From Isoetes taiwanensis (Eukaryota > Streptophyta > Lycopodiopsida > Isoetales > Isoetaceae): a stretch of 64,000 nt of DNA. The notes under the pieces are model-generated. The model searched no databases, was not told where the DNA came from, and was given only the letters and a program-made list of their open reading frames with translations. The position numbers and the translations under genes were made by a program. The stretch covers positions 17,136,316 to 17,200,315 of the forward strand of contig JAJEKV010000026.1 in assembly GCA_021234155.1 (NCBI GenBank). The letters run 5' to 3'. Numbering within the stretch: position 1 is the stretch's first letter; each line of letters opens with the position of its first letter. This document shows positions 23,756 through 32,469 of the stretch, in pieces.

Positions 23756-24943
23756 CTAACTCTGTTCCACCAAATATACTAATCTTTTATAAAGAAAGAC
23801 TTCGCCCATTTCGTTCAATGTTGCACTAATCTCTGCCAGGTCCTCTGCAGGGGTATGGGGGCTTAGAAACCGACACCTCCTGTGGTTGTAATGTAGCATA
23901 TACATTGTTTGTTCGGTTTGCTTAGCCTGGTTGGATAGGGATCGTTGTGCCTCAATAGAATGCTGTCCGTCAATAATAAGGAAGCATACATTAGGGTTCT
24001 CCACTGTTACCTCTTCTAGTGTTGTCCACTGGAGTGGAGCATCCTTTTTCTTATCCCAAGGAAGCACGTCAGCTGGCATAGGAACTTGGCCTGGATTCCT
24101 CACCATCGCCCCCAATATTTCTCTTGCATGCTCAGGGTCATACCTCCTGCTAACAAGACTTGACTTATGTGATCTCACCAGACGGTCAACATGGATGGGA
24201 TGTGTAAAAGATTGGCCAAGTGGGTAGTTGTCTGTATACTTGACTAGCCTACTCATTGCCTCCAGCTGCAATTTCTTTTCGGAGTCATTTTCTGCCAAAA
24301 TGCCATCAATCACTGCGGCGGGGATGTCCTTTCCTAAGTCCAAAGAATCTTCGTACATCCCTGATATCATTTTGATGCTTCATCTCCTCCAGGTAGTAAC
24401 TTGGAGAAGGTCCTCGCAAAGCTCTCCTCACTGCAGACACCTCTTCACTAATAGAAACTGGAGTGAGGACAGTATTTTGAGGCCATCCGTACTTGAAACA
24501 TGACTCAGCACAACATCCTTCTTCATCAGACCATCTTTGAAAGCAGTTGCCCTGGCATGTGTAAATCTGACGAGATCTTTTTTGTGGTTCTTCACAACCT
24601 CCATTAGGAGTTGACAACATATGTCATCCTGCTCCTCACAAGTGATAAGAATACCTTGTTTCTTCATAAGATCGGTCTCTTTCTTTCTGGAGTGTAACAC
24701 AAGATCCACCTTACCATTTGTTTTGCCTACATCAACATACCACTCCCCGCGACCATCCATCCATCTTCTCCTCGGGGCATGGAGGATCCGCGGTTCCCCT
24801 TCCGATAATGGATCCGCTATCATCCATCGACAATGCATAGATATCTGGCCCTCATTGGGCTTTCCCTTCTTACGTGAGCTGGGAGTCACTGGAGTATCTT
24901 CCGAGCCTCTTGCTTTTTTAGGAGGAGGTGTAGGAGCTACCAT
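23756..24943 (-). pseudogene. ParB-like 'DGQHS' domain protein, N-terminal part of the damaged gene
   Basis: The minus strand opens at 24943 with MVAPTPPPKKARGSEDTPV, a basic Pro-rich leader. It continues through ISMHCRWMIADPLSEG and GEWYVDVGKTNGKVDLVLHS to about 24428, where the frame breaks. A second block, from 24370, reads LDLGKDIPAAVIDGILAEND, then PIHVDRLVRSHKSSLVSRRY, and ends with NVCFLIIDGQHSIEAQRSLS and LAEISATLNEMGEVFLYKRL. The order 'PI-V..L..., ...P..VLP..., (D/N)GQH(S/R)-EA' is that of ParB-like/DGQHR nuclease-type domains, which in bacteria bind or cut DNA or hydrolyse CTP. Catalysis here is unproven. At least one frameshift (24330-24440) separates the two blocks. Confidence 0.5.
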
Positions 24944-26057
24944 TCGGTTTTGTCTCTTCTTCCCTGCAAACGAGGGTGCAATACACGCTTAGTGCGATTT
25001 CGAGTGGTCATCAATTCCGGCCAGGCTAAATTACAGAATGGCATACAGTCCCCAATTACATACATGCACTCATAAGGCGTGCCAATTACAAAGATGCCCT
25101 AACGCACACACTTTCGGCAGGCCAACTAAAACACGCATACTACTTTACACACTGTGTGGACAAATTATAGACGTAAACGCTTAATCATGAGCGAGAACAA
25201 TTTAACACGGAAAGACATTTATTATGCGGATGCAAATACAAGTCACCGCGGAAATGAGCAGCTAAAGAAATGATAGACGAGGAGTGTGAGCGACTATAGA
25301 AATTTAAGTCAACGCTACGTAAATAATAGACAGGAGTATAGGCGTAAGATACTGAGCAAATACGATGCATACTGAGCAAACATTGCACACTAATCAGAGC
25401 AATGAACAATGAATGAATAACACCGCACGAATGATGACAATACCGACCTTGAGCATCTTCTCTCGCGGCCCGAGTTTGAAGCAAAGACGACCTTTGGGCG
25501 GCATCTTCGCGATGATCTTGAGCGCCTCGAGTTCTTGAGTTCTTGAGCCTCTGGAAGTTCTTGAGAGCCTCTGAGCAAGTCGACAATCAAAAGCAAGAAA
25601 TGGAATTCAAAAACTTATATAGATTTCCATAAAAGCATTAGGTCGGCTTTCGATCGACGAGGTTTCATTCGGATCGACTTTTGATCGACGGTCCGATAGA
25701 AGCGGCGGTTATTAAAATTTCACCGGATCGACTTTTAATCGATGGTCCGGATAGAAGGAGCGGATATTTAAATTTCGCGGATCGACTTTTAATCGACGGT
25801 TAGCAATCTTACGATTGGGCCTAATGGGCGGACGCCGATCGCGTCGTCGAGCAATAAATGGCTCTACGACCGCCCGTATTGTCAAATCCCATAATTAGAT
25901 TTCACTCGGCGGCTAGAAAAAGCGGTACAATTAATCGGATAATTTGAAACTACCACCTAATCTTGCCGCCAGCCTTTCTTGTCATTCGAACTTCGAAAAG
26001 AACTTGGAAGAACTTCGAAAAGAACTTCTAAGAACTGGGAAGAAGCCGGGCGCTGGC
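24944..26057. other. Divergent intergenic region with a direct-repeat tract
   Basis: This is the space between two divergent coding blocks, so it may hold both promoters. 25640-25810 carries three diverged repeats of about 55 bp. 25985-26045 has AACTTCGAAAAGAACTT-type short repeats. Minus-strand frames near 25185-25596 (Glu/Arg/Ser-rich) match no family. One acceptor-like CAG near 25000-24960 could mark an upstream exon of the ParB-like gene. Confidence 0.4.
25655..25810. repeat. Three-copy repeat around GGATCGACTTTTAATCGA
   Basis: The unit GGATCGACTTT(T/A)ATCGA(C/T)GG followed by TCCGATAGAAG-(G)AGCGG-TATT-AAATTTC recurs about every 55-65 bp. Each copy contains two ATCGA half-sites close together. 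It sits in the shared upstream region of two divergent genes and could be a binding array, but this is inference. Confidence 0.65.
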
Positions 26058-26441
26058 GATGTCGAAGCCTCATGTAAGTTCATCTACTCTTCCGTAACCC
26101 AAGCTCCAAATTAATCCCATGATCTTGTGACATTGAACAGCGTTGGAGAAGAATGCTACATGCTGAGGACGAATTTGAAGAGGGGGGTGGGAAATTGCAA
26201 GATAGAATCAGTCGATCCAGAAGCAATCTGCCATGGAGTTCCTCTTGGAAACGATCATGTGAAGATTCTAGTAACCAGTTGCCATTTCAACGACGAAGCA
26301 TTACCCAGAAGGCATCCTGATGGAGACACAGTGGGTGAAAACATCGGAACCTTTGTTGCATGGCCAGTAATTCGCTTAAAGAAGGTGAGTTTCATTTTCT
26401 TGGAAGACATAGAGGAAGATAGATCAGAAAAAGTAGATTGA
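26058..26441 (+). CDS. DUF8039-like ORF, transposon-associated, fragment
   Basis: The plus strand reads SVDPEAICHGVPLGNDHVKI, then EALPRRHPDGDTVGENIGTF and VAWPVIRLKK. The spacing 'HG-x-LG-x(n)-V...LP...D...T...IG-T-VAWP' is that of the domain catalogued as DUF8039, common in the accessory protein of plant CACTA and Ulp1-bearing transposons. The coding block follows an acceptor-like AACAG at about 26139. A candidate first exon, ATGTCGAAGCCTCAT|GTAAGT (26059), does not join in this frame by the simplest splice, so the gene model is unresolved. The frame ends at 26441, shorter than a full accessory protein. It is divergent from the ParB-like gene. Confidence 0.55.
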
Positions 26442-27081
26442 GTGCTTATACTAAGATGCACAAGCTGATTCTGTCATATGTATGAAATTAAAACGCTTGC
26501 ATGCCAGACCATTCATTCAATATTTCAAAACTATAAGGCCTGCAGACCAGAGCATTCAGGAATTTAAAAAACACTGTATTCTTTAAAAAACCTACATTCT
26601 TTACATTGTTTTAATTATATCTGTGTGTTATTCATCTATGTGTTATTCATCTGTGTGTTGTTCCTCAGTAGTCTCAAATGCTGGTACAATAGTCTCAAAT
26701 GCTGTTGAAAAAAGATAAACTGGCATACAAGATTCTGGCAAATAAGATGGTGCAGCTATTGGGATATTACCCAAAATGGCTTCGAGGTCTGCAACTCTAA
26801 TTATCAGCTTAGCATTCTCCATTTCAAGCCCCTCCATAGCACGACACTACTCATTGAATAAGCTTATGCTTGTAGCCTATGCTGGCACAGGAGGAACTTC
26901 AGTTGAATACGCATCAGGCGTATGTTCAGTTGAATACGCGCCAGGCGCGAATTCATAAATCTGTAAGTTAGAGAGAGAAACAAATTAGTGATTTCGCGCC
27001 ATGAGCTAATACCATTCACTTGTAATTTAAATGCCATGCGTGTATCCTGTATTGTACTTTAAAGCAGTACTGTAATTTTTA
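26442..27081. other. AT-rich spacer with isolated CGCCAGGCG motifs
   Basis: No convincing gene is present. GAATACGCATCAGGCGTATG and GAATACGCGCCAGGCGCGAA lie at 26908-26953, two more members of the palindromic motif family. A minus-strand frame at 26643-26837 contains a heptad-like run but no known domain. Confidence 0.45.
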
Positions 27082-27304
27082 AATTTGAGAGAGTTGAAGT
27101 GAAATCACGCCAGGCGCGAAATATGTTTGTGTGCAAAATGGTTTACATTGTACAGGTCCAATACACGCCTGGCGTGAACTGCATAAAGCTAATTACTGTA
27201 TGCAATTCACGCCAGGCGTGTATTGGACTACTTGACAATTTAAACATTTTGCACACAAACATATTTCGCGTCTGGCGTGATCTCACTTCAGCTCTCTCAA
27301 AATT
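27082..27304. mobile_element. Foldback/hairpin element, arms about 103 bp, loop about 15 bp
   Basis: The left arm (27082-27184) and right arm (27200-27304) are near-perfect reverse complements. TTTGAGAGAGTTGAAGTGA pairs with TCACTTCAGCTCTCTCAAA, ATATGTTTGTGTGCAAAATG pairs with CATTTTGCACACAAACATAT, and CCAATACACGCCTGGCGTGA pairs with TCACGCCAGGCGTGTATTGG. Only a few mismatches and one small indel separate them. The loop is AAAGCTAATTACTGT. Each arm holds two CGCC(A/T)GGCG-type motifs. Size and structure fit a MITE/foldback element or a hairpin RNA precursor; no target-site duplication was identified. Confidence 0.8.
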
Positions 27305-27318
27305 AAGAATGAAAGAGC

Positions 27319-27592
27319 GAGATTCAAAAGCGACTTAAAGAAATTACAATTATGCTTTCAAGTTAGAGTTGACAATAAAGAAACATATTGCGGTCATTAA
27401 ATCCTTGTATTGCCATTGAAAATTTTTTACATAAGGCCTTTTATTAGAGTTGCGAATTCAAAAGCGACCTTCCGCAGAAATTACGATTCTCGCTTTCAAG
27501 TTAGAGTAGAAACTAAAGAAACATATTACAACAAGAAATCCTTGTATTGCCATTGAAAAATTTTACATAAGGCCTTTTATTAGAGTTGCCCA
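27319..27592. repeat. Tandem duplication, about 136 bp
   Basis: Two copies run from ATTCAAAAGCGAC through AAAGAAACATATT and TCCTTGTATTGCCATTGAAA to CATAAGGCCTTTTATTAGAG. They start at about 27319 and 27455 and differ by a few substitutions and indels. Confidence 0.8.
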
Positions 27593-27858
27593 GCTCGTGT
27601 TTACAAAATTACAAAAAAGTTCTCGGCGGTTTAAGGAGATGCCTAGCTCCATTCATAATCCCTCATTTGAGGCCTTTTTGGAGATGCCCACTTTCGCTCT
27701 TACGAACCAAAAACTAAATAACAAAAACAAAAAAATTCAGCCCTCTACCTCCTTCTCTTCTTCCTCCTCCTCTTCTTCCGAGCTTTCATCACGCCATCTT
27801 AAGTCGGGATGTCTTGGCATCATCTTAGCGTCTTCTGAGGAGGAGAGGGCGTCCATAA

Positions 27859-28281
27859 TCAGTTTTTTTTTCTTAGCCTAATTCTTCCCCGCCATTCTTC
27901 ATCTGCTTCCTCCATTTCTTCTTCTTTTTCAAGCTCGTTCTCCATCTCCTCATCTGAATCAAGGGGAGTATGGGGGGACTCAGGGCTGCTGGTGCTGGTG
28001 CTCAAATAATCTTTTCCCGGGCGAAGCTTGCCCTGAAGAAATAACTCCTCGCAATTATCCGGACTGTGGTGCGGAAGGCAGACACAAATGACATCTGGGA
28101 GGGGGGGAATGGATTTCTTTATCAATTTCTTGATTCCTCTTAAGCCTCTCGAGGCGAGTCCCACGGATGGAGAAGGATCGAGGTAGGGCAAAGATGGCTC
28201 ACCATGGTAGAAGGCGCTAGAAATCAATGAAAGCGCTAGAAGGAAGAAAGGATTGGCGGTTGAAAGAATGGAGGGTTTCAT
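27859..28281 (-). CDS. Small secreted-type protein, 140 residues, unknown function
   Basis: The minus-strand frame opens MKPSILSTANPFFLLALSLI, with a hydrophobic core and a likely cleavage site after SSAFYHG: a plausible signal peptide. The middle is basic (LRGIKKLIKKS) with three cysteines near CVCLPHHSPDNCEE. The end is highly acidic (SDEEMENELEKEEEMEEADE) before a basic tail RGRIRLRKKN. A TATA-like CCTATAAGAA lies about 35 bp upstream, and TTGCATGCAA (an RY-type element, known from seed promoters) lies between it and the ATG. No homologue is recognised. It may be a real orphan gene or a chance frame; the opposite-strand frame (27597-27881) is Ser-rich and less convincing. Confidence 0.35.
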   Translation of the reverse strand: MKPSILSTANPFFLLALSLISSAFYHGEPSLPYLDPSPSVGLASRGLRGIKKLIKKSIPPLPDVICVCLPHHSPDNCEELFLQGKLRPGKDYLSTSTSSPESPHTPLDSDEEMENELEKEEEMEEADEEWRGRIRLRKKN

Positions 28282-29035
28282 GCAAGATATAGAGTAGTTG
28301 CATGCAAGGTTTCTTATAGGCGCGGTTGTAATTATGATTCCATCACATCATACAAGATTTATATCATATACGAATTAGCTATCATTACTTCTATTGAATT
28401 AATTACGCCCTAGGTTATCATTAATTCTCTATAGAATTACCCACATGTCAGCTATACTTAAAACCTATGTTTTCATTAATTTTGTATAATTACCTAGACC
28501 TCAGCTATACTTACAACCAACTTTGGCCTATCTAGATTTACGACCTATACTTACCTCATTACTACTACTAGCATACACCCTATGTTACCTACACCTAAGC
28601 TACACTTACAACCTATTTTTGGCTGCATTTACAACATATATTTGTCCATTTAATGGTTTTTTTGGTATTTCTTAAAGTTCCCTTTAATCGGTTCTCAAAA
28701 TTACTTTGTCCTTTTTTCGAACTAATATTAAGACATTTCACTTTATATAGGTGAAGCGTGTGGATCCTAAAAAGGGTAAAAATGTAATACCTATCCCCCC
28801 AACATGTTTCAACATTGTTACCACATGTTCTTATCACATTGTTACCCCATTGTAAACATTGTTCTTGTAGGTCAATGCTGTGGACCACCCAAAGGGTGTT
28901 GAGGCTACTAAGCAAATTATCCTCTACAATAGGTTGGATTGGAAGAATAAGAAGGTGAAAGTGAAGCACCAATGCAATAAGGAGCTAGTAGGTGAAGGAA
29001 CTATCATATTAGCTGATCCTATCCAGGCTGTCAAT
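28282..29035 (+). other. Spacer with a possible exon at 28870-29050
   Basis: 28320-28620 is AT-rich with repeated 'TATACTTACAACC' phrases. After acceptor-like GTAG at 28870 the plus strand reads VNAVDHPKGVEATKQIILYN, then KVKHQCNKELVGEGTII, ending with NHYKG and a stop at 29050. A shorter echo (VKRVDPKKGKN) follows an AG at 28754. This could be the tail exon of a CACTA accessory protein, but I do not recognise it firmly. Confidence 0.3.
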
Positions 29036-30571
29036 CACTACAAGGGATAGTCGACCTTCAACGACGTCTAGAGGTCGTTGAACGACGTCAAATGGGCAAA
29101 AGTATGCTGGTGGGTATCAAAAGCATGCGTCCGGACGCATGCTTTCAGCACCCATGCTTCGTGCTTTTTTTTGGGTGATGGTGGGTGCTGGTGGGTTCAT
29201 TTTTTTACACCCTTGATTTGTTAAGAGGATTCTTCGGCCAAGAATCATTCCACAATGCTCGAATTTTCCATCAGATTAGCATCGATTTCATTAGATTGGA
29301 GTCTGATTAGTGCGCAGATTGACCTAAACTCCAAATTGGCATGTGAATCTCCAATTAGTTGCCCAATCCATCATATCTTTTCATAAAACTTATCCACCAA
29401 GGTAGGATTGTCATTTCGACCATATTCAGCCTAAAAGCCCCATCTAATTTTGCTTAAATTGGGCTGACTTAAGAGATTTCTCCTTGTTTTTACAAAAACC
29501 CAAGCAAGAATGGTTTTTCTTTAATTTCTCACTCAATATCCCAAATTAGGTTCTGAAATTTTGCAAGTATGATATAATTGCATGGCCGATTATGAAAATC
29601 AAAAGCCCCAAACCGATTTAGCTTAATTTGGGCTGAATTAAAAATTCTTCACTGTACCAAAACCGCCGCTGCGAAATGGTTTTCTCTAATTGCTCACACA
29701 ATATCCCAAATTAGGTTCTCGAAATTTTGCACGTGGGATATGGGTGCATGGCCCCATCCGATTTAGCTTAATTTGGGCTGAATTAAGAAATTTTGTTTCG
29801 TTTTACCAAAATTGCTTTGCGAAAATGGTTTTTCTTTAATTTCTCACTCAATATCCCAAATTAGGCCCTGAAATTTTGCATGTATGATCGAATTGCATGG
29901 CCGATTATGAAAAACAAAAACAAAAGTCTTTGGAAAGTCTTTGGAAAGTCTTTGGGTCTTTGGGTCTTTGAACGGCTTTATTTGATACCCACCAAAGATA
30001 CTTTTGCCCAAATCGCCGAGGAACGATGACAACGCCGTTTGACGACGGTAACGCCGTTCAACGGCATCACGGCGCCGTTCAATGACGCCACACGCAAGCC
30101 GACGTGTCCACCATGCTGCGTGGCATGGTCTTTGGCGCCTATCCGGGCAAGCGCGGCGTGTCGTCTGCGCATGCACAAAACGCCGCTTAACGCCGCCTCG
30201 TGGATCCGGCGTGGCATATCCGTGCGTGGTTTGCCGACATGCCAGTCGGCACGCCACCGTGTTCACGCCATCGCCGACATGACGCCGTTGAACGACGACT
30301 AAAAAATCGACGCGGACCGGGCCGCCTTCGTTGCTTGCTGACATGCCAGGCTGGCACGCCAAAGTGTCCTGCCACGTCAACATGACGTCGTTAAACGACG
30401 CTTAGGATATCTGACGTGGCAGCAGTTTTGCCAGCGTGGCCGGCATCGTCCGCGCCACGCTATTGTCAGCAGAGCGCCACGTAAGCGACGTCGTTTAACG
30501 ACGTCACTCAATATTTTTTTTTTTGAAAAAAAAAAAAAAAAAAAATTAATACTGACGTCGCTTATCGTTTG
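29036..30571. mobile_element. Remnant of a non-autonomous CACTA-type element with palindromic subterminal motifs
   Basis: CACTACAAGGGATAG at 29036 closely matches the terminus of the complete CACTA element at 31539 (CACTACAAGAGAATAG). The palindromic motif CGTCGTT(N)AACGACG recurs: 29060-29092, several between 30020 and 30110, 30285-30300, 30385-30400 and 30485-30505. This is like the subterminal repeats that CACTA accessory proteins bind. An internal inverted pair (29094-29121 with 29981-30009, GGGTATCAAA-type) lies inside. No matching right terminus is seen; the element appears cut at 30571, where the tandem unit begins after poly-A. No coding capacity is evident. Confidence 0.45.
29517..29900. 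repeat. Three-copy internal repeat, about 150-160 bp period
   Basis: The phrase TCTCACTCAATATCCCAAAT followed by TAGG-TCTGAAATTTTGCA-GTATGAT and GCATGG recurs at about 29527, 29690 and 29847. Each copy is preceded by GCTTAA(A/T)TTGGGCTGA and a TTTACCAAAA segment. Divergence of several percent suggests age. Confidence 0.7.
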
Positions 30572-31303
30572 GAATGCCAAAATTACCCTAGGGACCAAGT
30601 TACACGGATAGTTTTGCAAACAAACGACACACTTACGCCCTACATTGCAGTATTCAACAGCCACCTCCTAGGCCAATTGACTACGAGTGTGTTGGACATG
30701 AGATAGTTTGGCGCTTCTTCGAGAAGGGGTGGCCTTCTGGCCACAAAACTTGGTCCCTAGGGCAATGTCAACGTTCTGAGTCCATTGGCAGAGCCGAATC
30801 ACGGTTCCGGAGAGGGGAAGTTACACGTCCGTCGCCAGGGCCTTCGGGAGAGGACTTTTGGGGCAAGCTGCTTCCGGGTGGTTTTTAGGGTCCGTGCTCT
30901 GGCGTCAACACCCCCCCTCACGCCAAGACATCGGCAAGGTCCTAGTCAAATCGACAAGGATAGAGCCTCCCGGAACGTAAACCCTATGAGTTGCCGGGTT
31001 CTAGCGGGGTTTTGCGTTTTGGGTGCCGAAGTTTTTGGTCTTTTGCACTTGGGACGTGGCCGATCACATGCAGCTGAGAACGCCAAGCAAGGGGAACTGA
31101 CGGAATGGAGTTTGGACCTGTACTCCTCCCGCAGGGGTTAGAAGTCAAGGCCCACTTTTGCGGTAGCAAGACATTAAATAAATTCGTAATTAATGCATAG
31201 TACGGACTTAAATTCTGATTTTTTGTCAGCTAGCTTCCTAAGTCATCGCCAACATACAAGCCAACTTTCAAAATTTTTGGATAAGGTTTAGATCAAATAG
31301 TTT
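30572..31303. repeat. Tandem unit, copy A (5' truncated)
   Basis: This is the first of three copies of a 1.13-kb sequence. It contains GGAATGCCAAAATTACCCTA, GGCGCTTCTTCGAGAAGG and GTCAGCTAGCTTCCTAAGTC. It ends TTTAGATCAAATAGTTTGCA and runs directly into the next unit start, TAGAACGGTCCGGGCAGCCT. Its left part is missing, replaced by the CACTA-like remnant. It has no coding capacity I trust. It could be a satellite or the LTR/untranslated part of an unrecognised retroelement. Confidence 0.8.
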
Positions 31304-31538
31304 GCATTAGAACGGTCCGGGCAGCCTGTTGTTGGGCAGCCGAGCTGGCACACTTGCCCAAGTCAAACAAGGCCAGGACCTTGCAAGGCCTCCTCATTAG
31401 AGGGGAGAGTCTGAACCCCAGGAGGCGAGCCCCAAAAAGCTTCCCGAGGCAGCCTTTCCTGGCAGCGCTCCGCCGGGGGGGGCGTACGCTAAAGACCACA
31501 CTCCCGGACGGTTCCCGTATCCGACCGTTGAATCCTTT
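31304..31538. repeat. Tandem unit, copy B, left part (split by the CACTA element)
   Basis: This starts at GCATTAGAACGGTCCGGGCA and runs to GACCGTTGAATCCTTT, where the CACTA element begins. The same sequence continues at 41148. The first 4 bases (GCAT) are the intact empty site of the second element's insertion. Confidence 0.85.
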
Positions 31539-31554
31539 CACTACAAGAGAATAG

Positions 31555-32400
31555 CTATTTAGCGTCAATTTTGTATCACTAAAAAACTGAAAAAATATTG
31601 TATGATGTTAAAAATGCTATTGAGAACATGTGACCCTATCAATGACGCAAATTGTAGTACCCATAGCATCATGCACAATATCACCAGTAATGTCAATAAT
31701 TATATCAGTACTCACGAATGACATTATACTTGGTGTTAATAGCATCACTGTTTATACCATATCTTACATCACCCTTACTATCAATATTTAGCGTAGTTCT
31801 AGTAATGACCATATAAGTGCTACTAAATATAGCACATATAGTATTAATTATAGCATCATCTATTGTATCACACATGATGCAATAGTTATATCAGTAGTCA
31901 CAAGTGACATTATATATGCTGCTCATAATATCATGAATATTATCACCACTTGCATCACTCGTACTGTCAATAGTTATTCTATTTCTAGTTATGACCATAC
32001 AAGTGCTATTAGTTATAGCAATTATAGTACCAGTTATAGTGTCATCTATTGTATCAACCGTGATGCAATAATTATATCAATACTCATAGATGACATTATG
32101 TATGTTTTTAATAGCACCATGAATATTATCTTCACTTGCATCACTCATACTGTCAATAATTCTTCCATTTATAACATGACCATAGAAAGTGTTACAACTT
32201 ATACCCATTATAGTATTGCCCATTAAATCACCTAGTTCGCTTATGCATTTATTAGAATCGAATTGAAGATCACATCACTAACTTTGTCACTATGATGCTC
32301 TTGTTACTTTTATTTATGTTAGATGTTGTACTACTCATTTTGCCACTCATTTATTGGCATTTTTGCCTTATCCGTATAGATGTTCATGTCCCCCATTAGC
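31555..32400. repeat. CACTA left subterminal region, degenerate short repeats
   Basis: AT-rich sequence with many variants of 'TATAGTATCA', 'ATGATGCAATAGTTATATCA' and 'TCACTCATACTGTCAATA', in both orientations. CACTA subterminal arrays normally bind the accessory protein. The 31933-32226 frame is low-complexity and not taken as a gene. Confidence 0.6.
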
Positions 32401-32469
32401 TCGTCAAACTAATTTGATTTCATAAGCAAAGTGCAGAAAATAGTCTTATTTAAAAAAGATCTATAATGG

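Noticed and set aside
30082-30385. Short Arg/His/Cys-rich frames on both strands
   Set aside because: They fall in the GC-rich palindromic part of the CACTA-like remnant and change frame with each motif.
31933-32226. 97-residue plus-strand frame rich in Ser/Thr/Ile/Tyr
   Set aside because: It lies in the AT-rich CACTA subterminal repeats and is explained by their composition.
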